Source: Apostichopus californicus
Lineage: Eukaryota; Echinodermata; Holothuroidea; Aspidochirotida; Stichopodidae
DNA: 25,221 nucleotides
Direction of reading: 5' to 3'
Assembly (NCBI GenBank): GCA_020650975.1
Contig: JAIPMN010002365.1
Coordinates: 7,072-32,292, forward strand
In this document: piece after piece, positions 10,232 to 19,100 of the stretch
Layout: each line of letters opens with the position of its first letter
Position numbering within the stretch: position 1 is the stretch's first letter
Notes under the pieces: model-generated
What the model was told of the DNA's origin: nothing
The model's input: the letters and a program-made list of their open reading frames with translations, nothing else
Databases searched by the model: none
Program-made: the position numbers and the translations under genes

Positions 10232-10375
10232 TTAATAACACCTCAACTGGAGCTGAACTAATTTTACTGTGATGTCACTGAGCTCAAAACAGTAGTACTG
10301 TTTTCCACTCATCCATATCAAACGAGGACTATAGGCTACCAGCTGCGATGTAGGCGTCTCTCTCTGAATGTAATT
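10232..10375 (-). CDS. Possible exon-like open frame, unknown product
   Basis: The minus strand is open for 47 codons, from after a TGA at 10378-10376 to a TAA at 10234-10232. Visible peptide pieces include QRETPTSQLVAYSPRLIWMS and GKQYYCFELSDITVKLV. A handful of CpGs cluster at its start. ACATTCAG just before the reading (acceptor-like, weak pyrimidine tract) and ACA|GTAAAA inside (donor-like) could bound a smaller exon. There is no family match and no initiating ATG. It is listed because it lies in line with other minus-strand exon candidates at 10.9-11.3 kb, but it may be chance. Confidence 0.2.
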   Translation of the reverse strand, partial: NYIQRETPTSQLVAYSPRLIWMSGKQYYCFELSDITVKLVQLQLRCY

Positions 10376-10890
10376 TCAATATCTAACGACCTGAAATGAG
10401 TTCATCACCTAGCAACCTGATAACTTCACAAGCAAATAAACAACTTTAACTGCCATGATTGAAAAATAACGGTCGAAAGGAAGAGATATAGGGTATGACT
10501 AATCACTGGTTATTATATGGTGGTGGAAGAATAAAGCCGGGATCCTCACATCTTATTATATCATGCAAAATTTGACATTTACCAGGGAGGGAATCTTTCC
10601 ATCAATCATATTAGTGGAACTCATTTCAATCCACAAAAAAATATACAGTGTTGTACAAGAGAGGTACTTAGCTGATGCAACTGAGTGTTCAAAGGCAACT
10701 TAAACTCCCAGCACTCCATTTTGATCCACTCATCAGCAACAGCAAAAGGTTTTAGGTAAATATATCCCAATATGCTCTCGAAAATATTCACATTTAGCAT
10801 CTATTATACCAAGACATATTTACCTGAAAGGCACTAGCTGTAAATTTACAATTTACAGTACATCGAGACACTTTTCAGACTAAGATATAC

Positions 10891-10975
10891 CTGCGGCATA
10901 AACAAACCTAATTTTATGACTCGGCCAGGATGATGCGACATGACCTGTCTTGTCTCTGCAAATGCCGCAGTGTGC
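10891..10975 (-). CDS. Possible internal exon, unknown product
   Basis: On the minus strand an acceptor-like ACTCACGTCAG precedes 10975, and a donor-like CCGCAG|GTATAT follows 10891. Two of three frames are open across the 85 bases. One reads HCGICRDKTGHVASSWP, the other AFAETRQVMSHHPGRVIKL. CpG density is high. The first frame would continue in phase from the larger candidate exon at 11068-11294 across an intron of about 90 bases. No family is recognised, and the choice of frame is not settled. Confidence 0.25.
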
Positions 10976-11067
10976 CTGACGTGAGTTTAGTCCAAAATAG
11001 CGAGGGCATCTTACTTTAATGAGAGCATGAAGTGTGCTGATGGTCTAATCAATCACATAGTCATCAC

Positions 11068-11294
11068 CAAGAGACTGTCGGAAAGGAAGAATGTACACGC
11101 CTGCCGGACTGCAACTAAACTTTTGACAAATTGCGATTCAATTCGCTTCCACTCGTCGTTATATAAATACGCAAGTAAGACTTCAGAGAGTAACTGTTGT
11201 ATGTCACAGGTTCTCATACCAATCACTAAAATACCTGCTATAGGTACGTGTCCAAATTTGCTTTTCTCTGGATTTATTTTTGGAATGGACAAGG
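11068..11294 (-). CDS. Candidate exon of an unknown minus-strand gene
   Basis: The minus strand is open for 75 codons after the acceptor-like ATTTCCTACAACCGTTAAG, ending at a donor-like CTCTTG|GTGATG. If not spliced it ends at TGA 11055-11053. CpGs are dense through the downstream half. Peptide pieces are KFGHVPIAGILVIGMRTCDI, EVLLAYLYNDEWKRIESQF and VKSLVAVRQACTFFLSDSLL, a mix of hydrophobic and amphipathic helix-like stretches that looks more protein-like than the overlapping 90-codon plus-strand frame (11027-11299). There is no ATG until mid-exon, so it would be an internal or last exon. The family is unknown, and a transposon relic is possible. Confidence 0.35.
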
Positions 11295-12033
11295 CTTAAC
11301 GGTTGTAGGAAATAAATAGTTCCTAGCTGCTATCATTTCATAGCAAAATGAAAACATGTCTCCTAAATCGCTAAAATAATTGTCAGAATGCATGGCAAGC
11401 ACGAGTACATCTTAAAACCTTTCTCTCTCGCATACAGAACTGGCATATGTTAATATATAGTGTTGTGACAAACCTTGCAAACTTTGAATATTTCTGATGT
11501 ACAGGTCTGTAAGTTTGTCATGAAATTATGCAAATTTATTCTGAGCTGTTTCATGTTGAGTGGTATCTTTTGAAAGATTAAATTTTTCATGTACTACATG
11601 TATTTTTTTAAAAGAGAGAGAGTCCACTATAAAGGCCTACCCATGGTCATGTCACATTGACAACTGGTACATGTATAGTACATTAAAGCTTACAACTTTT
11701 TACACCAAAGGACAAAATCCCCAAAACTTACTGGTTTGCGAACTTACGAACGACGATAGTTACCCATCTTCATTCTACCAATGCACTGACCTATTTTAGC
11801 TGAGAACTTTCAACACAAAGGATAAAAGGACTGACAACATACGGTCATAACATAGTCTAAACATTCAACATTGAAAGACAAAAAGATATTGGTAAGCAAT
11901 ATGCTCCTAATTCCAAGAAGGAATTCTCAAGTACCGGTACCTGCATGAAGAATATTCTCCTTCACAATACTTTGGAAAGGTTCCAATACTGACTGTACAC
12001 TTAATGCTTTTTCCGAATTATAGGTAGATTGTT

Positions 12034-12045
12034 CCCCCCCCCCCC
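12034..12045. repeat. C12 homopolymer
   Basis: Uninterrupted run of 12 C in otherwise AT-rich DNA. Confidence 0.9.
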
Positions 12046-14003
12046 AATGGAAAACCCATGGACCCCAACCTATATTCAGCTAGGGCTATGGCCATGCACA
12101 CAATCACCCTGATCTATAAAAATTTACTGGGAGGGCAGAGCAATTAGGCAGTACATCCCCCAGAACTTTTTCATATATGTTATCAATATTTATATAGGTT
12201 ACAGAGGTGGGAAAGTGCATTTTATAGTTTTACTTGGAGACATGTCAGAGAGGGACAAAGTATCTTGCGCTTACTTTCGCAACTTCTGCTGCCATATTCC
12301 ATACAAGCACAGCACTGTTTGATACATTTCATTGGCTTGAAAATTGTCAAGTGCTAATTTGCCAAGTCGTTTCTATCAGGTAATTTTAATACATATTTAT
12401 ACTGTACATCAGTCTTGTCGTTTGCTTTTAACATACCCACATATCAAATATAAGAATATAAGAACTCTAAACCTCCGTCATTACATGATGCTCGTCTTTC
12501 ATGAGTCTCTCTCAGTAATTATAAATGTTAGTTATGATTCCTTTGTAATCGTTCAGATCTAAGACCATCTGACTCATCGCTCTCTGATATTGTCTGGTCT
12601 TTACCCTTGTCAACAAAGGCAAACATTCAAACACAAACTCACACAGTGGATAACACAAGTTTGAAAGCAAAACACTTTGGTAGTTTATACTTGATTCAGA
12701 CTCAGTATTCTTATTTTCCCTCCAAAAAGGAAGCAAGCTACTCCTTAAGATAACATGGAAACGGGTTGTCTCAGTTTCTCTAATGAGTAGGCAATCAGGA
12801 CAGGTATGGTGCGCATTGAATATGGCAGGGGTCTAAATAGGGGGCGCTCATAGCCTTAAGGTTCAGTGATCAATCTCAGCTTAAGTCACTATAGATCTGT
12901 TATTGGATAAGATCAGGTAATGGTCCCTGCTCATGGTCCACATGAATTCCAATCACATGGGTGGGTGGGGGAGTACTGCATATTTATTCAAAGAACATAA
13001 ACTATACATGTTGCAAGGAATCTTTATCATTTATGCTGCTAAACTCAACACGGAAATTGTATATTTAGATATTTATATTACGATGGCTGAACAACACTGT
13101 ACCACTGTACACTGTACACTTATGGTAAATTTTAAGTCGGAATTAAACAAGAAAATACCTTCAATATTAGCTTCCCTTTTACTTCTATCTAATGCACAGG
13201 TCTGATATGGTAGACTATATAATTGACGGCTGCACACAAACCAGAAATACACAAGATTTGCTTTCATGACACATCACTAAAGATTTATGTCATTTGGTGT
13301 ACCACCATTTGCATCCGCTGTTTTTTTTACAAAGTTATGATATTTGTTCTGTTCGTAACTGCTCGCTTCAAAAATATATACCCCTTCCAACTTGGAAAAC
13401 TACACCACAAACAAGCATAAAAACACACATATATGACACATCTTCGAGAATCCAATTTACGAGACTACTTATGCATCTATTGCCTGGTTGCGACATATAT
13501 CAGTGGTGAGAATCACTTGTTATTCCAGGCAGACTAATTGGATGGAGAAGGCAGCCCTGGATGAGGGAGTTAAGACAATTTGTTTGCTCAAGCGCCGGCA
13601 TCTACGTCAACAGAGAAACCCTCAATGAAGGAGGATGGGTGGCGGTTTAGTATAAAATATAATTGCAGCTATGCCCATTGACAAACAAGTGGTCCCACTG
13701 TGAATTATAACAAAGTTTCTGTTAACGGGTCTGTAAAAACAATACTTGTCATAACGATACAGTACATAATGGTTCATTGCTGTTCATTTATTCATCTGCT
13801 TTGGATGAATACATCATAATGATACAACAGTTTCCAAAGATCGTGGTAGTGACATTTATGCCACTGCAGGCGATGAACTTTTCTACATGTGAGCTACACT
13901 TTAATAGTGCTATTCTTGGGTAGGAGAAGGGAGAGTGAGAAGGGGGCAGATGCAAGGATGAGAGAGGAGCGGGGTATTGGAACTCTGAATACATTCAAAC
14001 TGT

Positions 14004-14024
14004 GGGGGAGGGGGAGGGGGAGGG
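14004..14024 (+). repeat. Textbook G-quadruplex motif
   Basis: G5-A-G5-A-G5-A-G3, that is four G runs with single-A loops. Single-base loops and long runs predict a very stable parallel quadruplex on the plus strand. It lies in a purine-rich region (13920-14035) that also contains GGGAGAGTGAGAAGGGGG. Confidence 0.85.
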
Positions 14025-14225
14025 TGGAAGGACCAAGATATGAGCACTTTGAGAATGTAGTTGTATTTAGAGATAATTACTGCATGTAAAGACGTACCAG
14101 TGGAGCACTAAGAATATTAGCCCTACATCTGTAGGTGGCATACATGTTTTATTACTTACACACACCTGTCCCACATGAAATAAGGCAAAAAAATAATCGT
14201 AGACTGTCCAAGTAACATCACTTAC

Positions 14226-14242
14226 ATGTATATATATATATA
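14226..14242. repeat. TA dinucleotide repeat
   Basis: About eight TA units within ATGTATATATATATATAC. Confidence 0.85.
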
Positions 14243-14462
14243 CAATTGAAGCCAATTAATAAAGACTCACGAAGAAGCCACGGTATAATTATTGTGATGC
14301 TCCTGAGTGACGGTACTTGCCACTCTCCAATCTTCTTATATGGATCTCCCATCTACAAAACCTACTAAATTTGTAATTTTTTTTTTTGGCACTTCGTACT
14401 ATATTCCAAACTCTGACCAACTTTTCCAGATTTACCATTCAGAATTGTTGTTAGTTGGTACT

Positions 14463-14507
14463 TAGGTTAGATCGGAAAGTGCGTTTAGTGGATTGGAGAC
14501 AGGTAAG
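14463..14507 (+). repeat. Dispersed GAGACAGGTAAG repeat, copy B
   Basis: The exact 12-mer is at 14496-14507. The upstream TAGGTTAG and GGAAAGT words match copy A (3055-3107, minus), and the downstream GGGAGGGAATTAAT resembles copy C (CGGGGAGCGAAGTAAAT). As a splice donor it is unlikely to end a coding exon, because all three frames between the nearest acceptor-like CTTTTCCAG and this point contain stops. Confidence 0.55.
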
Positions 14508-14509
14508 AG

Positions 14510-15320
14510 GGAGGGAATTAATCGTTTCAACAGCTGCCCACATACACTGAATTAGTTCCTCAGTCATTATTGTTCACTAGTGTATGTTATTGTACATTCA
14601 TATTAAAAGATCTAAAGGGCAGATTGAGATCAATTGAGAGTTTTTTGTTGGTATATCCAGACTTTTCTGGGGTGAAAATATTAATTAATGCAAAAGGAAA
14701 TTTACTAAACCAAATATCATATCAGATTGGAGGCAGAAAATCTTCAATAAATGTTGAGACACAGTCAATTGGATCTAACGCCTATTGACTTGAAAATAAT
14801 TTCAAAACTAATTAGCCTAGTTCTACTGGAGATGTACCTTCAGGGAATAATTTTGTGTTCAAATATTGTGGAGTACTTTAGAAGGCTCTAAACATTGTCT
14901 CATATAATATTTTGAGCAGAGAAAAGGGTGCTTCATATCCCAAATCCCATATGATAGTTCTTACGGTTAGTGATAAAGCAATGTGAATCTATTTGGCATT
15001 ATTAAGTGACTTGAGGATTGTATTTCTTAAGGAAAGAAATCCAAAACTCTTTTGTCACATGCATGGAAAGTCTGTATCTATTCCCCCATGGCATCCAAAT
15101 AACGATGAACCTTAATACGGGGTTAAAAACCAGATGGCATAGCAGCATCGAATGAAAACAAAAACAAGTCTGTGTCTACAAAATACAGACTTTACACTAC
15201 CAGCACAACCAACACAGCTCTGCTGTTAAACCATGCCTCGACCAACCACCACAAATCATACGATGTAGCAACTTTTAACAATAAAAAAAGAAACCCACTT
15301 TTGGCATGAACGCCGTCAAG
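14510..15320. other. AT-rich stretch without a recognised gene
   Basis: A 72-codon plus-strand ORF (14570-14788) has no splice or CpG support. The right end would be the 3' flank of the minus-strand gene that ends at 15449. Confidence 0.4.
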
Positions 15321-15329
15321 TCACATGTA

Positions 15330-15335
15330 TTTAAT
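15330..15335 (-). terminator. Possible ATTAAA poly(A) signal
   Basis: On the minus strand ATTAAA lies about 115 bases beyond the TGA of the candidate last exon at 15449. A closer AATAAA (15437-15432) lies only about a dozen bases after the stop. Either could serve; neither is confirmed. Confidence 0.3.
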
Positions 15336-15338
15336 GCT

Positions 15339-15361
15339 TTATGAGTCTCTATGACTCATAA
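15339..15361. other. Perfect 9-bp inverted repeat with TGAGTC/GACTCA cores
   Basis: TTATGAGTC and GACTCATAA are separated by five bases (TCTAT). It would form a hairpin in RNA of either strand and lies in the putative 3' untranslated region. As DNA, each arm carries a TGAGTC half resembling AP-1 sites. Function unknown. Confidence 0.5.
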
Positions 15362-15448
15362 CATTTCCATTATGGTCGTCCGGTTTGTTCCGATTCATCA
15401 GGTTCTTGCCAGTTACATAAAAATCTATCCATTTATTTGTTTAGTTTC

Positions 15449-15587
15449 TCACATTTCTTCTTTATTCTTTTCTGCCTCTATTTTCTTCTCATTCTTTTCT
15501 TTAGGATGATAAATCCATTGACTGCCAATGTCCTCATTTCTAGTCATAATGGCTGCTATCAGACATGGAATCCACACCTCCAAAATC
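15449..15587 (-). CDS. Candidate last coding exon, Lys/Glu-rich C-terminus, unknown protein
   Basis: The minus strand has a good acceptor (GGTCTTATTTCCCTTCAG, AG at 15589-15588) followed by one base completing a codon and 45 codons to TGA at 15451-15449. The peptide starts hydrophobic (ILEVWIPCLIAAIMTRNEDI), continues GSQWIYHPKEKNEKK and ends in a highly charged tail IEAEKNKEEM. This suggests a membrane-associated or amphipathic segment with a cytosolic basic/acidic tail (inference). It joins in frame to the 72-base exon at 16150-16221 across an intron of about 560 bases. The family is not recognised. The Lys/Glu tail comes from a purine-rich DNA tract, so part of the open frame could be compositional. 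Confidence 0.45.
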
Positions 15588-16149
15588 CTGAAGGGAAATA
15601 AGACCGGGTAAGAATCGGCGCCAGCCAGAACGCATTCGCATTTTGATTGTGTCCTAACAATTGAGAGGATTCAATGTCAAGGCAGGCTTTTGGAAACTAT
15701 ATGAGAATGGAGGCAGACAGTGCTATATGTTTTCTTTCTTTTTTTGTTGAAAATTGTTAAAATAACAGATTATGTCAGATATTGTCACCTCTTTTGTGGA
15801 TTTTTGTTATGAATATCAGCCCATATAATATTTATTTTTTTCTTGAAGTTCAAGAATCGTCTTTGGAGAGAAAGCAGTTGTTGATCTGCATGTGTGTACA
15901 TGCACGTCCCACACAAACTGATGTAGCTAGGGGACTAACATGGTATCACATATTGATCTAATTTATATCTTTGTCTTCAATAACATCTGATGACTCTTTC
16001 CCTACCCTCCTTCTCCCTCCCCCCCTGGAAATCTCCCAACAGCTACCGATGTATGCCAATTATTATTTTGGTGGGGTAGAACCAGAATGCTAAGGCAGGT
16101 TAATATTATAAAACTTACTGGTTTATATATTTACGAGTGACCCGCTTAC
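15588..16149 (-). other. Putative intron between the two minus-strand exons
   Basis: It runs from donor GTAAGC (16149 downwards) to acceptor CCCTTCAG (15588). Inside are a palindrome TTCTTGAAGTTCAAGAA (15840-15856, arms of eight bases) and a short hairpin around TGCATGTGTGTACATGCA (15887-15904). No competing coding signal was seen. Confidence 0.35.
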
Positions 16150-16319
16150 CTGTCTCGCAAATTTTTCCCAATACGAAAAACGTGTAAGACACTTTGGAAT
16201 GGTAAAATAAGAAGGAGGTCACTGGGGGTCAGTGAGGGTGCACAGTGTTAAAAGATTACCAGGGCATACTAGACACGGTAGAATGCGGTGCTAAGGTTGT
16301 GGGGAGACAGGTAAGCGGG
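16141..16319. mobile_element. Possible 179-bp MITE with 16-bp inverted ends (copies C and D of the dispersed motif)
   Basis: CCCGCTTACCTGTCTC at 16141-16156 is matched by its exact reverse complement at 16304-16319. The outside flanks GAGTGA (16135-16140) and GAGCGA (16320-16325) match at five of six bases, like an aged target duplication. This competes with the call of an exon at 16150-16221; both could hold if an element was exonised. No superfamily is assigned. Confidence 0.35.
16150..16221 (-). CDS. Candidate internal exon, 72 bases, in frame with the last exon
   Basis: On the minus strand a pyrimidine-rich acceptor (CACCCTCACTGACCCCCAG) precedes 16221, and a consensus donor GACAG|GTAAGC follows 16150. 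The exon holds one base, 23 open codons and two bases. The split codon AG|G gives Arg and continues directly into the exon ending at 15449. The peptide reads DLLLILPFQSVLHVFRIGKN and then LRD. The upstream exon was not located. Caution: the donor lies in a 16-bp inverted repeat (16141-16156 with 16304-16319) and in a 12-mer that is dispersed in this window, so a transposable-element origin competes with the exon reading. Confidence 0.4.
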
Positions 16320-16325
16320 GAGCGA

Positions 16326-16750
16326 AGTAAATAGTGTAATTCTGTAACTTTCCTTAAAGTAGCAGTCTAGTGTTCCCCCTCCCTCCTTGCATCTTTTCCA
16401 ACCCTTCTAGAGAAAAATCTAAACACAAACACACATCTAGATTACAAACAGATGTACAGAGAATACCAATAGATAGAACTGTCAAATTTATGTAAATTTT
16501 CATAGCTATGTGTAAGTTTTCACATAATGATGGTGGAACAGCATAACGGGTGAAGAACAAATATTGGTATGGAATTTCAAGTGCGCTTGAGAAAATTTTA
16601 TTACAAGTGCTACCCAGAAATGGGTACTAACAATGACCAAACTTTAAGGTTGTAAATTCTGCTGTGGCAGGTGGCTTAGTATCATTGCACTGCTCTGGTT
16701 GGTTTAAGTGTAGACCAACCTAATGGACAAGGTGCACAGTTGGGTATAGT
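16326..16750. other. AT-rich stretch without a recognised gene
   Basis: A 68-codon minus-strand ORF (16354-16560) follows no clear exon pattern. Its tail contains an acceptor-like TTTTTCTCTAG at about 16410 but no matching donor was found. Nothing else was seen. Confidence 0.4.
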
Positions 16751-16756
16751 TCATGG

Positions 16757-17002
16757 ACATTCATGGACAGGTTGGAGTTTTGGGTTTTATATTCTAAACT
16801 GGTTCATGGTTAGGATGGTTGGTTCTAACTTTAGCCCTACAATCATCAACTGGGTGGTTGGTTGATTTAAAGCATGTACTCATGGACAAGATCGTTGGGT
16901 TTAGTCTCAGAATAATTCATGGACAGGTTGAAGTTTTGGTGTGTGGTTAGGATGGTTGGTTCTAACTTGAGCCCTATATACTAATCAACTGGGTGGTTGG
17001 TT
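16757..17002. repeat. Two-copy divergent direct repeat, about 140-155 bp period
   Basis: TTCATGGACAGGTTGRAGTTTTGG occurs at about 16760 and 16917. GGTTAGGATGGTTGGTTCTA occurs at about 16808 and 16945, then CAACTGGGTGGTTGGTT at about 16848 and 16986. The spacing drops from 156 to 137 because about 19 bases are missing in copy two. The whole region, from about 16690, is rich in GGTTGG and CATGGACA words. Confidence 0.75.
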
Positions 17003-17104
17003 AAATATGTGATGTTTGATATTCCAAGTCTGTGAGTTGCTTCCCCATAGCCAACTTGGAGTTCTTCTTGAAATGATGAGTTAAGTTAGCCATTAATAAG
17101 AACA

Positions 17105-17351
17105 TAAGCATATATGCAAATCTCGATAAGATTCAGTTTGGCCATTTTATTGAGCTCGGGTTGTTGAATTCTAAGAGCGTGGGCCTACAGCCTTAGAGAA
17201 GTTACAGCTTCTTCCTTTGATTTGTGAGAGAATAAATCCTGAGTTTCTACTCTAAACTTATTATTTTCATGCTCCGTTATTGTCCGAGTGTGTCTCTCGC
17301 TGCATCCCCATATTCCCATTTATATCCTCTCTGAAGAATCGAGACATTACA
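17105..17351 (+). mobile_element. Possible solo LTR, 247 bp
   Basis: It is flanked by identical GAACA pentamers (17100-17104 and 17352-17356). It contains AATAAA at 17231-17236, followed by a pyrimidine- and CpG-containing stretch (CCGTTATTGTCCGAG, TCTCTCGC), and ends in CA, as retroviral-type LTRs do. Against it, the left end does not start with TG and no primer-binding site follows. It could instead be ordinary sequence next to the TTAA MITE. Confidence 0.2.
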
Positions 17352-17369
17352 GAACAAAAATACATTTAA

Positions 17370-17617
17370 AGGTAGTCTGTATAGGCCCCAAATTATAGCA
17401 CGCTATAATTGCTAGAAGTTTTCAAAAAGTATTTTCCTGGAGGTCTTTACTCTCAAAATTGTTCTCAGATATTTTTAAGGAACACACTTGTAAGATGACT
17501 GAAATGTCCCAGTGAGGAATATTTCCTCGAAGGTTGTAATAAAAACAGTTTGAGAATTTTGACCAAAGGTGACCATATTTGAATTTCTAGCATATCTGGG
17601 GCCAATACAGCATACCT
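17370..17617. mobile_element. 248-bp MITE with TTAA target duplication
   Basis: The ends AGGTA..CTGTAT.GGCCCC at 17370 and its reverse complement ending at 17617 match at nearly all of the first 20 positions. Further in, GCTAGAA and TTTCAAA-type words continue the inversion. TTAA lies immediately outside both ends (17366-17369 and 17618-17621). TTAA duplications are made by Kolobok and piggyBac transposases; the AGG start fits Kolobok-like better than the CCC start of piggyBac. The left arm also holds a 9-bp palindrome, AATTATAGC-AC-GCTATAATT (17391-17410). No ORF. Confidence 0.75.
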
Positions 17618-17621
17618 TTAA

Positions 17622-18710
17622 ATAGATCTGGAGAAAACTATAGAAAGGCCCTTACGCTACACCACAAGTAGCACTCGCACCAATAAACATGCACAACTGA
17701 TCAGCTGGAGATTCACACAAAATGACTGAAAGAATTATATACTTTTAAGGTTTACTGAAAGACTGGTATGTCTCTGATGGTGTTAGTGGATCATACCAGT
17801 ATCTGTAAGGCAAGATTGAATCTGGAGTAAGATCTACCAGCAGAATTATATCCACATTCACGGAATCGTCATGGATGAAAATAAGGCAATACATAATATA
17901 CCGCCTGATGAACCTTAAATGGCAACGGTAGTCTATGATTATACACTGTCAAGTTTATAACTTCTGACACGTAATTACAAAAATAGAAAACCTTGGCAAC
18001 CGTTTGCTACTGGTATAGATAACGACTGCCATGGAATATCTGCACTAAATAGCAGTTACATAAAGGTTCTCCATCAAAATCAAAAAATGAACTTTCTGCA
18101 TGTAGTGATGACACATAACTGGGATATATATTGATATTTCCAGATGTGCAATATGAGAAATTTAAGAAATTGCTTAACACTATTGAAAACTTGAATAGAT
18201 CTATGCAAAACTACAGATTGTATATATGCCATTCTGACAATTTTTATAATAAAACCCTAGATCAAGACTTGGCTCTCGCTTAAAGCAGTTGGTTGCACTT
18301 GAAGGTCATAAATTAGACTTGCCAAGACTACACTCAAAGAAACTTAATTAAGTTACCTTTTTTTTAGATTTTAATTTCCTTTCTTATATTTTTGTTTTGT
18401 TGTTCGGAGTGTACGTGTATGCAAACAATTTTAGACGTCCGTAGAGATGTAGAGAATTTACCGAAGGATGCATAGTCATTCATTATCCACACACTTTGCT
18501 ACTTTGCTACATAGATCTGATCTGTATTTATCACACCGAATCAAAGCAAATTGGAAAACTTAATGAGACACATCCATTTTTACTTTTACTATTACTGTAT
18601 TTAAATGGAAATTGACTTCATAGTCAAACTTAATGGACTAAATCATTGCAGGAATAAAGTACCAAATATCATCAAGACTTTTTCCAAAATCAATTCAAAG
18701 TACCACATAC
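17622..18710. other. AT-rich stretch without a recognised feature
   Basis: No CpG cluster, exon pair or inverted ends were seen. Confidence 0.45.
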
Positions 18711-19100
18711 TGCACAGGAAATACAGCTACTGCACAGGAAACACAGCTACTGCACAGGAAATACAGCTACTGCACAGAAAATACAGCTACTGCACAGGAA
18801 ATACAGCTAGTGCCAGGAAATGCAGCAAGTGCACAGGAAATACAGGCACTGCACAGGAAATACAGGTACTGCACAGGAAATACAGGTACTGTACAGGAAA
18901 TACAGGTACTGCACAGAAAATACAGCTACTGCACAGGAAATACAGCTAGTGCCAGGAAATGCAGCTAGTGCACAGGAAATGCAGCAACTGCACAGAAAAT
19001 ATGGCTTCTGTACAGGAAATACAGCAACTGTACAGGAAATACAGCTACTGCACAGAAACTACAGCTACTGTACAGGAAATTCAGCTACTGTACAATGACC
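18711..19100. repeat. 20-bp minisatellite, 19 units plus a partial one
   Basis: The consensus unit is TGCACAGGAAATACAGCTAC. Units 6 (18811-18829) and 13 (18950-18968) are 19 bases, lacking the CA of GCACAGG and starting TGCCAGG. The order of variant units 4-6 (18771-18829) is repeated by units 11-13 (18910-18968), so a block of about 139 bp has been duplicated inside the array. Later units tend to carry TGTACAGG. Because 20 is not a multiple of three, all frames are used in turn. The open frame 18605-18949 (…YCTGNTATAQEIQLLHRK…) is therefore an artefact of a stop-free unit rather than evidence of a protein. Confidence 0.95.

Larger units (their letters stand above)
11300..14460. other. Long stretch without convincing genes
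   Basis: It contains a C12 run (12034-12045), a TATAAAAT word at 13651-13658 downstream of a small CpG-rich patch (weak promoter look only), a G-rich tract at 14004-14024, TA repeats at 14226-14242 and a T11 run near 14380. A 50-base minus-strand segment around 11750-11800 has an acceptor-like TTCTCAG and two GTAAGT words with an open frame (IGQCIGRMKMGNYRR), too short to call. Other ORFs lack splice or CpG support. Confidence 0.4.

Noticed and set aside
13640-13672. TATAAAAT with an ATG downstream as a promoter
   Set aside because: The sequence is AT-rich, no initiator or coding exon follows, and TATA-like words are common by chance.
15440-15600. Very strong plus-strand acceptor (TTCTCATTCTTTTCTTTAG, AG near 15503-15504) and a GTAAGA donor after 15607
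   Set aside because: The pyrimidine tract is explained as the complement of Lys/Glu codons of the minus-strand exon, and plus-strand frames stop early.
15840-15856. Heat-shock-element-like palindrome TTCTTGAAGTTCAAGAA
   Set aside because: The central spacing between GAA and TTC is one base instead of two, so it does not fit the consensus.
18711-19100. CRISPR-like array
   Set aside because: Units are contiguous with no unique spacers; this is a tandem repeat in a eukaryotic context.
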